A stretch of 64,000 nt of DNA from Gracilaria domingensis (taxonomy: Eukaryota > Rhodophyta > Florideophyceae > Gracilariales > Gracilariaceae): NCBI GenBank assembly GCA_022539475.1, contig VCMS01000212.1, positions 62,001 to 126,000 of the forward strand. Reading direction: 5' to 3'. The notes beneath the pieces are model-generated. The model did not search any database, was not told where the DNA came from, and saw only the letters and a program-made list of their open reading frames with translations. This document shows positions 39,430 through 50,071 of the stretch, one piece after another; position 1 is the stretch's first letter, and each line of letters begins with the position of its first letter. The translations under genes were made by a program, and so were the position numbers.

Positions 39430-40550
39430 TCACCGCTTCGTGCGTCGCCGAGGCACTGCTTGCGAAATCTTCAGCGCTGCGGCGCGGCAGCACCGGGAGC
39501 GATAGCGATGCCGCTGGGATGTCGCTGCGCTTGCAGGTTGTCTGCATGCGAATGCAAGCACGCATTGGTTGTGAACAGTGACGTGCACGTTTCCGACATG
39601 CAACGCATCCAGTGTCATCTTGCTAGCGAATAGCGTGAACGAGCGCTTTGAATCGAATATCGTAAACAAATTCGTGTCGTTGCCGAGCGTCAGAAGAAAG
39701 GACGACTGCGTGATTCCGTCGCTGGCGACGTCGCGCGCGCGCCAATCTCGCCCGATGAGTAGACCAGAGGCGGCCGATCCGCCGCAGATCTTGTTGAGGT
39801 TGAGCGTGAGCTCTTTCCAAGCGCCCAGTTCGATGGTCAGATGCGCCGCAGCGCTTCCTGACCAATGAGAGGTTCAGGGTAGCCAAAACTCATTGCCACC
39901 TTGCACGAACATGCCGGATGACGACAAGCCGCTCCTGATGCACCGCATTTTGTTGGAGCTCGTCGCGCTTGAATTGGTATATTGAAGCGCTGTGGCCGGC
40001 TGGTTGATGCGCACGATCACCGTAGGAGTGGTGGATGCAGACACCAGCTATGGGCACGAGATATCGTCGCACCACATGTGCAGCTTTTCATTGTACAGGA
40101 ACGCCAGTGGAAGGAAAGGCAACTGTATGCTACTGGCGCTTCGCTAGATCAACGTGGTGCGTATCGAGTACTCATCCATCACGAATCTACTTACATTTTC
40201 GCGTCTCATCGCGTGCGCATCGAAAACAGCAGCGCTAACAAAATGCCCTTATACCAGTGTCGAAGCACACTGACGACTGGATGCGCACGAGGCGAGCGCG
40301 TAGAAACCGTCCGCGATTTCAGCAGTCTCTGCGTGGCACGCTCAGTGAAGCCTGTAGAGGCGGGACACTCGATCGTGATGCGTTTGAACACGGTGCACGT
40401 ATCGAGGCAAAGCGCGATGCTGTGAGAATGTGCGCCACTTGGAAACCAAAGAGCTCCCTTTGAACACGGTCTGCGCGCGGAATGGTGTGAAGCAGTTAGC
40501 TTTGAAGGTGTGGAGAGCCACCACTTAAGCGGAGGGGTTTTGCTGAACAC
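39430..40550 (-). pseudogene. Decayed coding stretch of unknown family
   Basis: On the minus strand one frame has strongly protein-like composition over most of 39430-40200 (for example VIVRINQPATALQYTNS, LTIELGAWKELTLNLNK and DTNLFTIFDSKRSFTLFASK) but is crossed by several in-frame stops. A neighbouring frame continues it to about 40540. No splice sites resolve the stops. The beta-rich, Thr/Asn-rich pattern suggests a surface or structural protein. I do not recognise the family. Confidence 0.35.
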
Positions 40551-40806
40551 AACAATCTAGAAATGAAGTACCCTTTGTAATACGATATGTAACGAAATTT
40601 CGTGGACGAATAACGAAGTCAGTGGAAAAGCGACGAACAACGACATTCCCTTCTTTCTTCATGAAAACCCTGAGTTAAAGTCTCCCAATTAATCTTACGA
40701 TAACCTTCACATGTCCACCATTTCGCAACTTCGGATTCGACGGTATCAATTGCATTTTTTGTTCTCATTCCTTTGAGAATGCCATGATTCTTGTCGGGGC
40801 GGAACA

Positions 40807-41860
40807 TCAGCCCACCCAACCCACCTTTGCTCTTGCGCACCCATCCGTGAGCTGGAGTGACACAGCCCAGGGAAATGGCAACTCTGGAAGACTTCCACTA
40901 CCCGTGTAAGTGCAGCGGGACCCGGTCATCGGCGGTACTGTACACGTAGCAGGAGGTTCGGTTTTCGATTCCGTCATAGGCGGCATTGTTGAGGAAGGTC
41001 TGATCGTCGGATGAGTCGTAGAGGGCTCGATCATCGCCGGTATTGTCGTTTTGTCCATCATGGTGGGGGCCACAGTGGCCTCATCCATCTTCATCGGTGG
41101 CGTGGTTCCGTCCATCCTCATTGCTTGTCCGGCAGACATTGGAGTGAGTTCTAGATTGACGGCTGGCAATTCATCAGGCATCAGTGGCGACTCCATCCGG
41201 AGACGGTCCCGTCAGCTCCTTGCTGCTTACTACGCGGGATGACAAGAAGCCATGCCGCCCATTTTTTCCCATTGACCCCGTGCCCATTTGAACATCATCC
41301 ATAGGCACGGTGTGTACCATTGGCGTGGCGGCCCGCTCCATTGGTGACATCTGGAATGAGTTGTCTGGTCACCTGGGTGTGGGTGTTGGGTCCATGAGCA
41401 TCATCCGGGAAGAGAGTGTTGGTTCCATGAGCATCATCTGGGAAGAGAGTGTTGGTTCCATGAGCATCATCTGGGAAGAGAGTGTTGGTTCCATGAGCAT
41501 CGGTTGAGCTGTGGGCGTTGATGATATCATGGTCATCATCTGCCAGACAATAGACAGAACGACGATAGGGCGTACTTCACCGCCGTCAGGACTTCTCTTG
41601 ATTTCAGGGTTCAATCATGGGAACTGATCAGAACGAGCTTTGCTGTATTTAGAACAGGCTGATTCGAGACATTCCATGGCCTGCTCGGGGGTGCTCACAG
41701 CCTTGCAGCCGTTCGAATCCATCTGCTTCCTTGCGGACACCTCTCTTGAAAGATGAAGCAAAGTGCCGAATAGAAGCCATTTGCGAGCTTGGGCAAGGGA
41801 AAGCAATGATGCAACGGCGTACAAATGCGCAAGCGTTGAAAGGGCATCCATGATGTTCAA
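40807..41860 (-). CDS. Candidate secreted Met/Pro/Thr-rich repeat protein (structure unresolved)
   Basis: Three minus-strand open pieces follow each other. The first (41860-41615) begins with a signal-peptide-like segment and a Cys-containing head. The second (41614-41369) ends in 11-residue repeats of MMLMEPTLSSQ type. The third (41196-40807) is rich in M, P and T. They are in different frames and need introns or frame corrections that I cannot fix: a possible donor, CCCAG/GTGACC, lies at about 41372. Treat as a hypothesis. Confidence 0.25.
41385..41501. repeat. 33-bp tandem repeat, about 3.5 copies
   Basis: Near-identical units starting at 41385, 41418, 41451 and 41484 (the last partial). 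The unit core is TCCATGAGCATCATCTGGGA. Its length is a multiple of three, so both strands keep an 11-residue repeat open. Confidence 0.9.
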
Positions 41861-41879
41861 TGCCGGCGATATAATATCC

Positions 41880-43945
41880 TTATCTTAGAGTTGGAATATG
41901 TTCTATTCCGTCAGGGAATAGAAAAAGAGGCGCTGTGAGGGTGCCTGCTCTGAGGCATGACTGCTCGAGACGACATTTATACTGCTTGGCACAGACTTCA
42001 CTCAGGACAAGAAGAAGTAATAGCGCGATGCCTCGTTACCAGCTACAGCGTGTTTGTAGCGGCGGACAAATGCCAGAAGCTCGCGTATTGGCATCTGCTG
42101 GACCACGAGTTCGGCAATCATGATGAACACGCCCGCGGGGGCAGGTTGCATGCGTATTCCATGACTGCTGCCAGTACGAAACGAAAGCTATTGTATACGT
42201 AACTACCGAGGGTAGTGCTTCGACAGGTCTCCAGTAGGAAAGCCGAACGTCATGCGATTGCTTTTGAAAGCTATAGTTGTGTTTGTTGGTGTTGATGCAG
42301 ATACTGGACTTGCTCTATTGGAGGCAACCGAGATGCAGGGACCACCAGCACCGCCGAATGTTGTATTTACTGCCGAGTCTCTCGCGTTGGAGGAACTCCT
42401 AGTTGAGATGCAAGTTGATGTAGCCGTCTCCGAATCTTTGTCAAGCGCTTGGTATGTTACTAGATGTCTTTGAGTCACGACTGCAGATGATTGCTCAGTG
42501 TCTCTCAGACATGGAGCGGAGGAAAGTAAAGAGCTTCGCGTTCATGTGAAGAGAGAACGGGAATCCCACGGTAAGACTGCAATTTGGTGTCAAGGGACTG
42601 AATGAAAACAGAGGTATGATCCATTTTGCGTGCCGTTCGGATAGCTTAAATGTTCTCTTAATAAAAGGTTGGCTGTGCAACATGACAAAGGGTTGGATGA
42701 TGGATAGGGAGGTATTTTTACAACTCCAAGAGTTCAAAGAACAAGATATCTGACACTTTAAAATTTGTTTAGAGCATATCCGCATCAGTTGTTATCGTTC
42801 CTGAAGAGAGAAGACTTTTGTAGAATTTACTTCATCGCGGAGGTTTGTGAAGTCACATTATGAGGCCAAGACAAACATGAGAAATGTCCAGCGTAATGCG
42901 TCAGACGATGATCACTGTTGCTGCGCGCAGTGTGGAATTGAATGCTCAAGTTCACATAGGTTGACGCATAACGACTTCAAATTGATATTGCACTTCATGC
43001 CAGACGCTTGTGGCGAATGCGAAGCATCGAGGGCGGCGTGGGCGCTCTGCGAGTGGTGTGACGGTTGGGGGTGGAGGAGGGTTGGGAAGAGTGGTCGATG
43101 TTGGAAGCGATTTGCGCTTTGGCATTGGTTTTTTTCACTTGCGCGTCTTCCCTTTCTTTACCCTGGCCATGCGGCGGTCGCAGCAGACAGAGCACGCAAG
43201 CGCTTAGCGATGGGACGCTTACGCGAGCGCAGACGGGAGACCCTCTTTGCTGTGAAAGACGATGTTGTCGCTGCCGATGAATGTTGAAGGCAGCATTACA
43301 AGGTGAGCAGAGAGCTGGCATATGTGTATCTAAATGGTTTTTGTGCTGGCATTAATGGTGTGAGCGATCACGTTGATGAGCGAAAGACTGTTTGGCTCAA
43401 AAGTAGTGGAGGACGGAGAGACGGGGAAAATTACGAGAACAGACCGTTCAGGAACGCATGAAAGAGAGCCGTGAGCTTCAAGGGCTCGAGAGCGTCGGCA
43501 ACAACTAGTCCACCAAGCGCGGGGACGAGATGTTGAGTTGCAAAAAGTGCTAGGATGTGATACCCTAGCTAGCTAGGCTAGCTAGTGTGGGACACCGTTC
43601 TAAACGGTCCGTTTATGGTTTTGCCAGAAAGGCTTTACTGTATTTTGCACAAAAAACTTCGCTTCAGGCAGAGCCTCTGCCGCAGAGGCGATTCGCGAGC
43701 GGCGCTTGAGGGAAGACTGAATCCGCCTGGCGAAGATAGCAGGTTGAAAGCCGCTGCGCAGGACATTGAGGGTCATAATGTTAGGGACAATCCCCATACA
43801 AGGTTCTGACGAATGTTTATCTCTATACTTCGTACAGACCATGTCTCCCGGTCACGTTGGGCAGCTCAACCCATGCGCGTTTCCGATGAACGTGCGTTGA
43901 CAACGAGACGCGGCTGTACCAAAGCTTAAGGGGCTAACCTTACAA
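41880..43945. other. Gene-poor region
   Basis: Only unconvincing frames (for example 41957-42202 plus, 42203-42478 minus, 42847-43287 plus), none with a recognisable domain. A CTAG-rich imperfect palindrome lies at about 43563-43590. Confidence 0.45.
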
Positions 43946-44587
43946 TCAAGGAATGCCCCATCTTCCGAGCAGCCAAGCAGCGGACTCGCCGCGGATGTTC
44001 TGCAGCTGCGGATCGGCTCCAGCCTGCAATAGAATGCCATAAACTTGTCGATTGTTCAAGGTCGCCGCGGCATGCAGCGCAGTATTGCCACTTCGTGTGA
44101 CAGCATTCAGCTGGGCCCCGTACCTCAACAACAAATCCACAATCGGCGCATTCCCATCAAATGCTGCCATGTGCAGAGGCGCGAAACCTGGGCTGTTGAA
44201 GGCGTTCACGTTCGCGCCTGCCCGCAGCAAGAAGTGGACTGCTTCTGTTCGCTGAAACATAACAGCCGAATGTAAAGGAGAATCAGAGCCATCCCCGTAA
44301 TGAATTGAAGCTCCCGCTTGCAACAGCAGTTGCATTATCTGCAAATGTCCTCCTGCACTTGCCACGCGAAGTGGGGAGCCATCCGTTCCTTTATAGTTCG
44401 GGTCGGCACCATTCCGCAGCAGAAACCTAACCACTTCCAAATGTCCACGCCAGGCTGCCGCCGCCATGGCATTTTGACCATGTCGGTTTTCACGATCAAT
44501 ACTCACTCTTCCGCTGTTTACTTTGCGCACCACCTTCTCTAGATTTCCAGCAGCAGCGGCGGCCACAAAAGATGTCTGGTTGCCCAT
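43946..44587 (-). CDS. Ankyrin-repeat protein with N-terminal MGNQTS
   Basis: 213 residues in one exon. About five to six ankyrin repeats, each with the helix-turn-helix pattern (GHLEVVRFLLRNGADPN, GHLQIMQLLLQAGASI, TEAVHFLLRAGANVNAFNS, APLHMAAFDGNAPIVDLLL, TALHAAATLNNRQVYGILLQ). The start MGNQTS fits an N-myristoylation signal, so it may be membrane-tethered; this is inferred from the motif only. It is a protein-interaction module with no catalytic domain. The partner is unknown. Confidence 0.85.
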   Translation of the reverse strand: MGNQTSFVAAAAAGNLEKVVRKVNSGRVSIDRENRHGQNAMAAAAWRGHLEVVRFLLRNGADPNYKGTDGSPLRVASAGGHLQIMQLLLQAGASIHYGDGSDSPLHSAVMFQRTEAVHFLLRAGANVNAFNSPGFAPLHMAAFDGNAPIVDLLLRYGAQLNAVTRSGNTALHAAATLNNRQVYGILLQAGADPQLQNIRGESAAWLLGRWGIP

Positions 44588-45960
44588 TGTCGAGGCCTGT
44601 CGATGACAAGCAAGATTCGCTTCAGCAGCACAGAGCGCTGCCTGTACGCATTAAGGCGGAAAGCGGAATCGTCATTCCCACACATAAAGAGAAAGGCAAT
44701 GGAAAGTGCTTGTTGTAAAATGTATATGAATGGCCCGGGTTGAGCTCCAGTTCACGAAGAGATAATCATGTACCTAACCCTTTCTGTTCGCACCGCCAAG
44801 TCAACGTTGTTCAAGAGTTACATAGGACTTGCTTGTCCGCAGGTGTTTCGGGGCGTGTTCCATGCGTAAGAGCCCAGGGTCGAGGAAAAACTGTTGCGAT
44901 CTTTGTTCAGCTTAAGGCCATGTTTCGGGAGTTGCGCCCGTGAATATGTACGCGGTCCGCTGAGAACGGTGTTCACTTGCCCGTCACGCTTAACCCTTCG
45001 AGTGAAGACACCCAATCGTCAAGACCCCTCAGATGCGGTCTCAAACTGTCGAACTCTGTTGCATTCAAACGCTTCAGATAGCAAAGAGAATGGGACTTTC
45101 TACAGTTTGCTGAGAACTCTGCTGCCTCGGCATGTCCGACTAGCTTCTGCACCCCGCGCTGCCATTTGCGCGCACACTGATCACGACTGATGTGTGGGCA
45201 CAGGTAGGAACGTTCCCGTTGGTAACATTACCGGAGGAATGCACTCTTCCAAGACACTTTTGTACTGTCATATAACTTCTCATCATGATCACGCTATGTA
45301 CGCCTTCAAGGCTGCAAGCAACCATGCCAATAGATAAAGTCATTGTCACGTCGCTGACAGTATGGATTTGTGAATCACATGACGCTAGAGATGGCGAAGA
45401 AGAGTAGGGCTTCCAGAGCAGTTCCCAAACTGATAGCGATGAGTAGATGAGAGAATTGCACACACAAACGAGATGGCTGCGTAGTTGATTGTCGCCTTCA
45501 TGAAGAAAACAAGGGCCCTTTGGCGCGGCACATTCGTGCCCCAAGACGTCTCATGGAGCACAACGACGCGGTATTGGTGATCGTCATAACCTTGACAAAG
45601 GGATTGTTGGTAATGTTAGGTTTGCCTGTAAACACCAGTTCATGCACGCTGACGCAATCCAGGGCCTGGATCCGCCGCCGCAGAGTGTGACTTCTTTACT
45701 GTAGTCCTTTGTTTCCTACCCCTCTGAATGGGCAATTACGGGACATGGGTTTATTTGGGACAATCTCCCGCCATTTCCTCTTCAACCCAAACACCTAGTT
45801 TCGCATGGAACCTCCTGCCACAACGTATCCATACAACCGTATTGGAGCACTTTGGCGCCATTCCCGACAGTATGTAGTTACCAGTCCCACTGCCAACATC
45901 GTTGCACACTGCACACGATCCCATCAAACGCCTGCCGTACTCGTTATACCACTTTCGATG
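44588..45960. other. Gene-poor region
   Basis: No supported gene. A minus-strand frame at 45751-46023 contains NDVGSGTGNYILSG, resembling a methyltransferase glycine loop, but nothing around it supports that. Confidence 0.45.
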
Positions 45961-45966
45961 CGGCGA

Positions 45967-46985
45967 CAAGCCGTCAACAACAACATTCGTCTTGAGAAAC
46001 ATTCTCAGGAGGCTACGAACCAAATTTCAGCCATGAAGCTCCTTAGAAAAGATCGGGGTGTGCGCGCAGTCTCGCGAATAACCAAAGTCAGCCGCACAAC
46101 AGTTAGTCGAATTCACATTGCAGTACAATCTGAAGACCCTGCACTTACATCACTTGTAAATGCTTGCGTACGACCCGGTCGCCCCTTGACCATTTTGCAA
46201 GAAAAGCGATCCATGTTTAACGAGAGGCTCATTGTAGCCGCAGAACGAGGTTTTGCGGTAGACTATTTTACATTTCAAACATTTACTTAGTAGAATTGCG
46301 GGTGACGGACCAAAGGGATTCAAAAATGGAGTACTAAGCGATGATGCTATACAAACATACAAAGCTTTGAACCGCGAATTAGCGTACAAGCACATCGAAA
46401 ACAGAGAACAGACAAAGCTTGCCGCGCAGTCCTATAACCACGTCAAAACCTTTTTCGCCGTCCTCGAGAAAATTTCGAAGCTCCATCCAGGCATCCTAGA
46501 AGACAGAAACCGTATATGGAATATGCATGAGACTGAAATTGACAACATCTTTGGAAAACACATAAAAGTATTCTCCTCGTCTGCAACGAAGAGCGGAGGA
46601 CACCGTAGTGTGAAATCAACTTATGGAATCTCTAAGCATATTACATGCGTCATCGCATCCTCAGCGGCAGGCCGAAAGGCACCACCATGTTTTATCGTTG
46701 CCTGAAAAAGAAAGTCTAGTGATTGGTATGCCCCTGTCGAAGGATCATTCACTATGCCACCAACAGGACTTATCAAGCGATTTACCACACCAGGGTGGTT
46801 TCCTGAAGACAGCGTAATTAAGGTCTCCGACCACGGTTCAATGGAAAAACCATTAATGGCCTCATTTGTGGAGCATATCGAACACACTGGTAGGCGATTT
46901 CTGCAAAGCAAAACTCCCTTTCTTCTCTTTCTTGACGGGCATTTCTCTCGTAAAAATCCAAAAGGGGTTGATTACTGTATGAATT
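45967..46985 (+). mobile_element. pogo/Tc1-like DNA transposon relic (DDE_1 transposase)
   Basis: The translation shows a helix-turn-helix (RGVRAVSRITKVSRTTVSRI, about 46047-46106), then in another frame from about 46300 the DDE_1 core: WNMHETEIDN, HITCVIASSAAGRKAPPCFIV, TPGWFPEDSVIKVSDHGSM and FLLFLDGHFSRKN. In pogo/jerky-type transposases the first motif is NMDET; here the first catalytic Asp is His. The frame changes near 46290, and an in-frame TGA at 46703-46705 interrupts the core, so it is inactive. The C-terminal end and inverted repeats were not found. Confidence 0.72.
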
Positions 46986-46989
46986 GTTG

Positions 46990-49900
46990 TGCAAAACCCA
47001 GCGATGGGGAAAGACACGCAAAGGCGGTTCAGTCCCTCTCTCAAGAGACGAGCACAGCAGTAGAGCGCCCCCACAGGTACGACACGGCAATGCCGGGTGT
47101 AAGACCAGGGTCGACCTTTCCCAAGTAATGGAGGGAGCGAAGCGGCGAAGAAGAAGCGTCCAGCGGTAGGGAACACACGACACAAGTCGGCAGTAGCGTC
47201 ACGTGTGTAGCACACGGTACCCACGAGTGTGGCGATGACACGCGAGGGCAGTAGTAACCCACGCGAATGTGTCGAGCCACGAACGGTAGGCACCGGTACA
47301 CCAAAGGGTGCTACCTGTATAACAGGGACAGAAATAAAGAAAACACACACAAAGTACACACGCAAAAGCGATAGTGGTGTTAATGATGCCGCGAGGCGGA
47401 TGATGAACCCTGCACAAGGTGTCGACTCTCCGGGAGGAGGATATCGGTCACCAAGGGTGAAACATTAGAGCCGAACACTCGGTTGTTCGGTTTACTTCCC
47501 CGACAATGGGTGCAGCTCAACCTGCTAAGTAGTGTAGAGTGCCACTGTCAAGTGTGCAACCGGGCTAACTAAAATAAATAATAAATATCTAGAATATCCC
47601 AAAGTTGGGTGCCAACCGTCCATACACGTGTGTAGCCATCCAGCAATGCTGTGCCAACCTCACCAGAGTCCTCGACCGCCACTGCACAGCAGGGGCAGTG
47701 ATTTCACACCAAAAGCGAGCAAATACCGCATAAAGCGTGGCTCTACATATCCCCCTCCTGAGGTGCGAACACTACGTCTTCATGACGGTTGAAGCACCGG
47801 ACAAACCAACAACGTTGTGGATCCACCCGCAAGAGCGGTATCTGCGAGCGATCGTGATGAATTTGCGCCATCTTACCGGTTTCCGGGTCTATATGCGTCG
47901 TCCTGTACCTCCTATGAAGTTGCGATCACCGTCTATCGACGTGCCATAACGTTCCCGACATCGTCGTGAAAATGGTTGCAGCACGCCCAGATTGGGGTTC
48001 ACTGCGTTTCATTCACGCCCAATAACGGTCCTGGAGCCCGCACGATATGCGTCTGGGCTTCCCCAGTGGGTGCGCAACCAACGTCCTTGACGGTGCCCTT
48101 GCCCGCAGTACGGCGAGCGGACTTCCTGCCAAGCAGTGCTGCAGCAACGCTCGACACACCCGAACGGGAGCGGTCCTCCTGAACTTCGTTCACTGTCCCG
48201 GGGTTCCGGTGCTATACCTCTCTGAGGCGCCTATTTTCCCTTTCAGGGGCGGTTGCCACACTGTGGAATCGACAAGCGCCATCCGAGGTCACCCAGTACA
48301 GTAGCGACCTTTTCCTGCCCAATTCCTTCCTCTCCGAGGTCCACCGTCCCGTTATACGGTCGCTCACATCACGCAATCATGCGGCACGTAGTCTTTAGAT
48401 GGGTTCAGAAGTTACGACAATGTCGAATCAACGCTGCCGACGACGTTTCGGAAACTTCACACAAAGAAATTGGGAAATTGACGTACCCGAAAAATTGTAG
48501 TCGCATTACCTTTTGAACCAGCTACGCTCTGAACAAACCCGATACATCGAAGAACTCCTGAGAATCAGAGCTGTCATTTGACACCAAAACCTTTGGGATT
48601 GAACACCACTAAGTGGGAAAGCCCGACCCATTTCAGTTGACAAAAATGCGGTCTAAAAATAGATTGTTGAACCGAAACGGTGCCGTAGCTCCGAAGTTCT
48701 TCGAGATAATTGCGTTCGGTTTCCGCCAAAGTGTTTGTACACATCCAGTGACTACTGGTACAAAACCGTTAAAGAAACGAGCGAATATTCACCGAGTTAC
48801 GGGTTTTTTGCAGATGACCCTCGCAAGGTACTGTAGAGGTGATACACCCGACATCGGAGAACCGCGAAAAAGACCAGAAACGACTGGTAATCGATACCGA
48901 CGCCTTGTGCGGCTCTACCAGAGACCGCAGAAGCGTGAAAGACGGCCTCCACAACGGAGTGAACAGTAGTAGACGTGGTCGAAAGTCGTCGACAGCAGCA
49001 ATTAAACCGGTAATCCGTGAAAACTTTCAACCGGATGACGGTGTACTAGACCTTAATCAAGGTTCAACCTCTACCGAGGGCAGTCACTAGACCTCACAGA
49101 GGGTTCGTGAAACCCAAAATCAAACACACCAGCAAGGCTGAGACAACAAATGACACCATAAAAATGGGTCGCAAAACAACAATGATCCTTCAACAAGAAG
49201 TGTATCTTCCGGTCCCGTACCGTGCAGAACTCACGAGAACGTCTCGGTAAGCTTTCGAAAACCCGTGCAAACGGAATGATAGGCCGCAGTGCGGGCGCAA
49301 ACGAAGCTCCAGAGATATCGGTTAACCAGAAACTATCCTCGACCACGAGAGTGACGAACCCTTACAAAGGTGACGATAACCGATGAAGATCGGTGTTCTT
49401 CCGCAATATGCGTGACGGTTTCGAACCTCGGCCGCATGTAGCGTGCAGTGAGAACCGTGAAACGTGCAAAGACCGTCACTGACGAGAACGAACCCTGTTC
49501 AACGTGAAAGCCAAACGAACGAGCGGTGCTCCTCGAAAATGGCAAACGGTGATCAAACCGGTAGATACACATGATGTACACGGAAATTGTACACCCTTCT
49601 GCTAGGGAAAAACCGTGATTGCGGTCCACTATGGTAGTAGCGAACCATCAAGCTGGACAAAAAACCTAACAGGTAAACAACATCGAAAACGATTGAATAG
49701 CGATTAGACACGACATGAGTCGGATTCCAACCGCAAAATACGAGCAACCAAGTGACCCCACATGGGTGAGAGTCACATTTGAAACTCCTTCTTCATAACT
49801 TCGCATCTGAATGACAATTCCTCTCCATAGAGTCTTCATTCTTCTTCCGAGTGTACTTCATCCTCTTCAGAGTGCAACTAAACTTCTCCTCATCCTGAGG

Positions 49901-50071
49901 GCATAACTGATCTTGAACTCAACTCTCCTCTTCCTAGAGTGTCTCCTCACCACGCGAGTAGCGGTACAGTACTCCTCTGGAGGTTGTCGCAGTGTTCCTC
50001 GATTGAGTGTTGTCGTTCGTAGAACCGTTCGTGCGCGGTACGCGATAAGCCTCCGTCTTCAACGACGTGTG
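46990..50071. other. Non-coding stretch between pogo relic and gypsy fragment
   Basis: 3 kb without a convincing gene. It probably includes the 3' flank or LTR of the adjacent minus-strand gypsy element. No second LTR copy is present in the window, so LTR limits cannot be set. A degenerate minisatellite lies near its right end. Confidence 0.4.
49785..49965. repeat. Degenerate minisatellite, period about 33-37 bp
   Basis: A core like TCCTCTTCAGAGTG recurs four to five times (about 49820, 49848, 49868, 49895, 49925), with drifting spacing. It lies downstream of the gypsy pol region on that element's strand. Confidence 0.5.

Noticed and set aside
42203-42478. 91-codon minus-strand frame with Ser/Thr-rich, gag-tail-like composition
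   Set aside because: No zinc knuckle, capsid or pol nearby, so a retroelement origin cannot be supported.
42847-43321. Cys-rich plus-strand frame and Pro/Ser-rich minus-strand frame
   Set aside because: Cysteine spacing fits no zinc-finger family and the two frames mirror each other.
45751-46023. Minus-strand frame with a methyltransferase-like glycine loop
   Set aside because: Only one weak motif; no other methyltransferase motifs and no good start.
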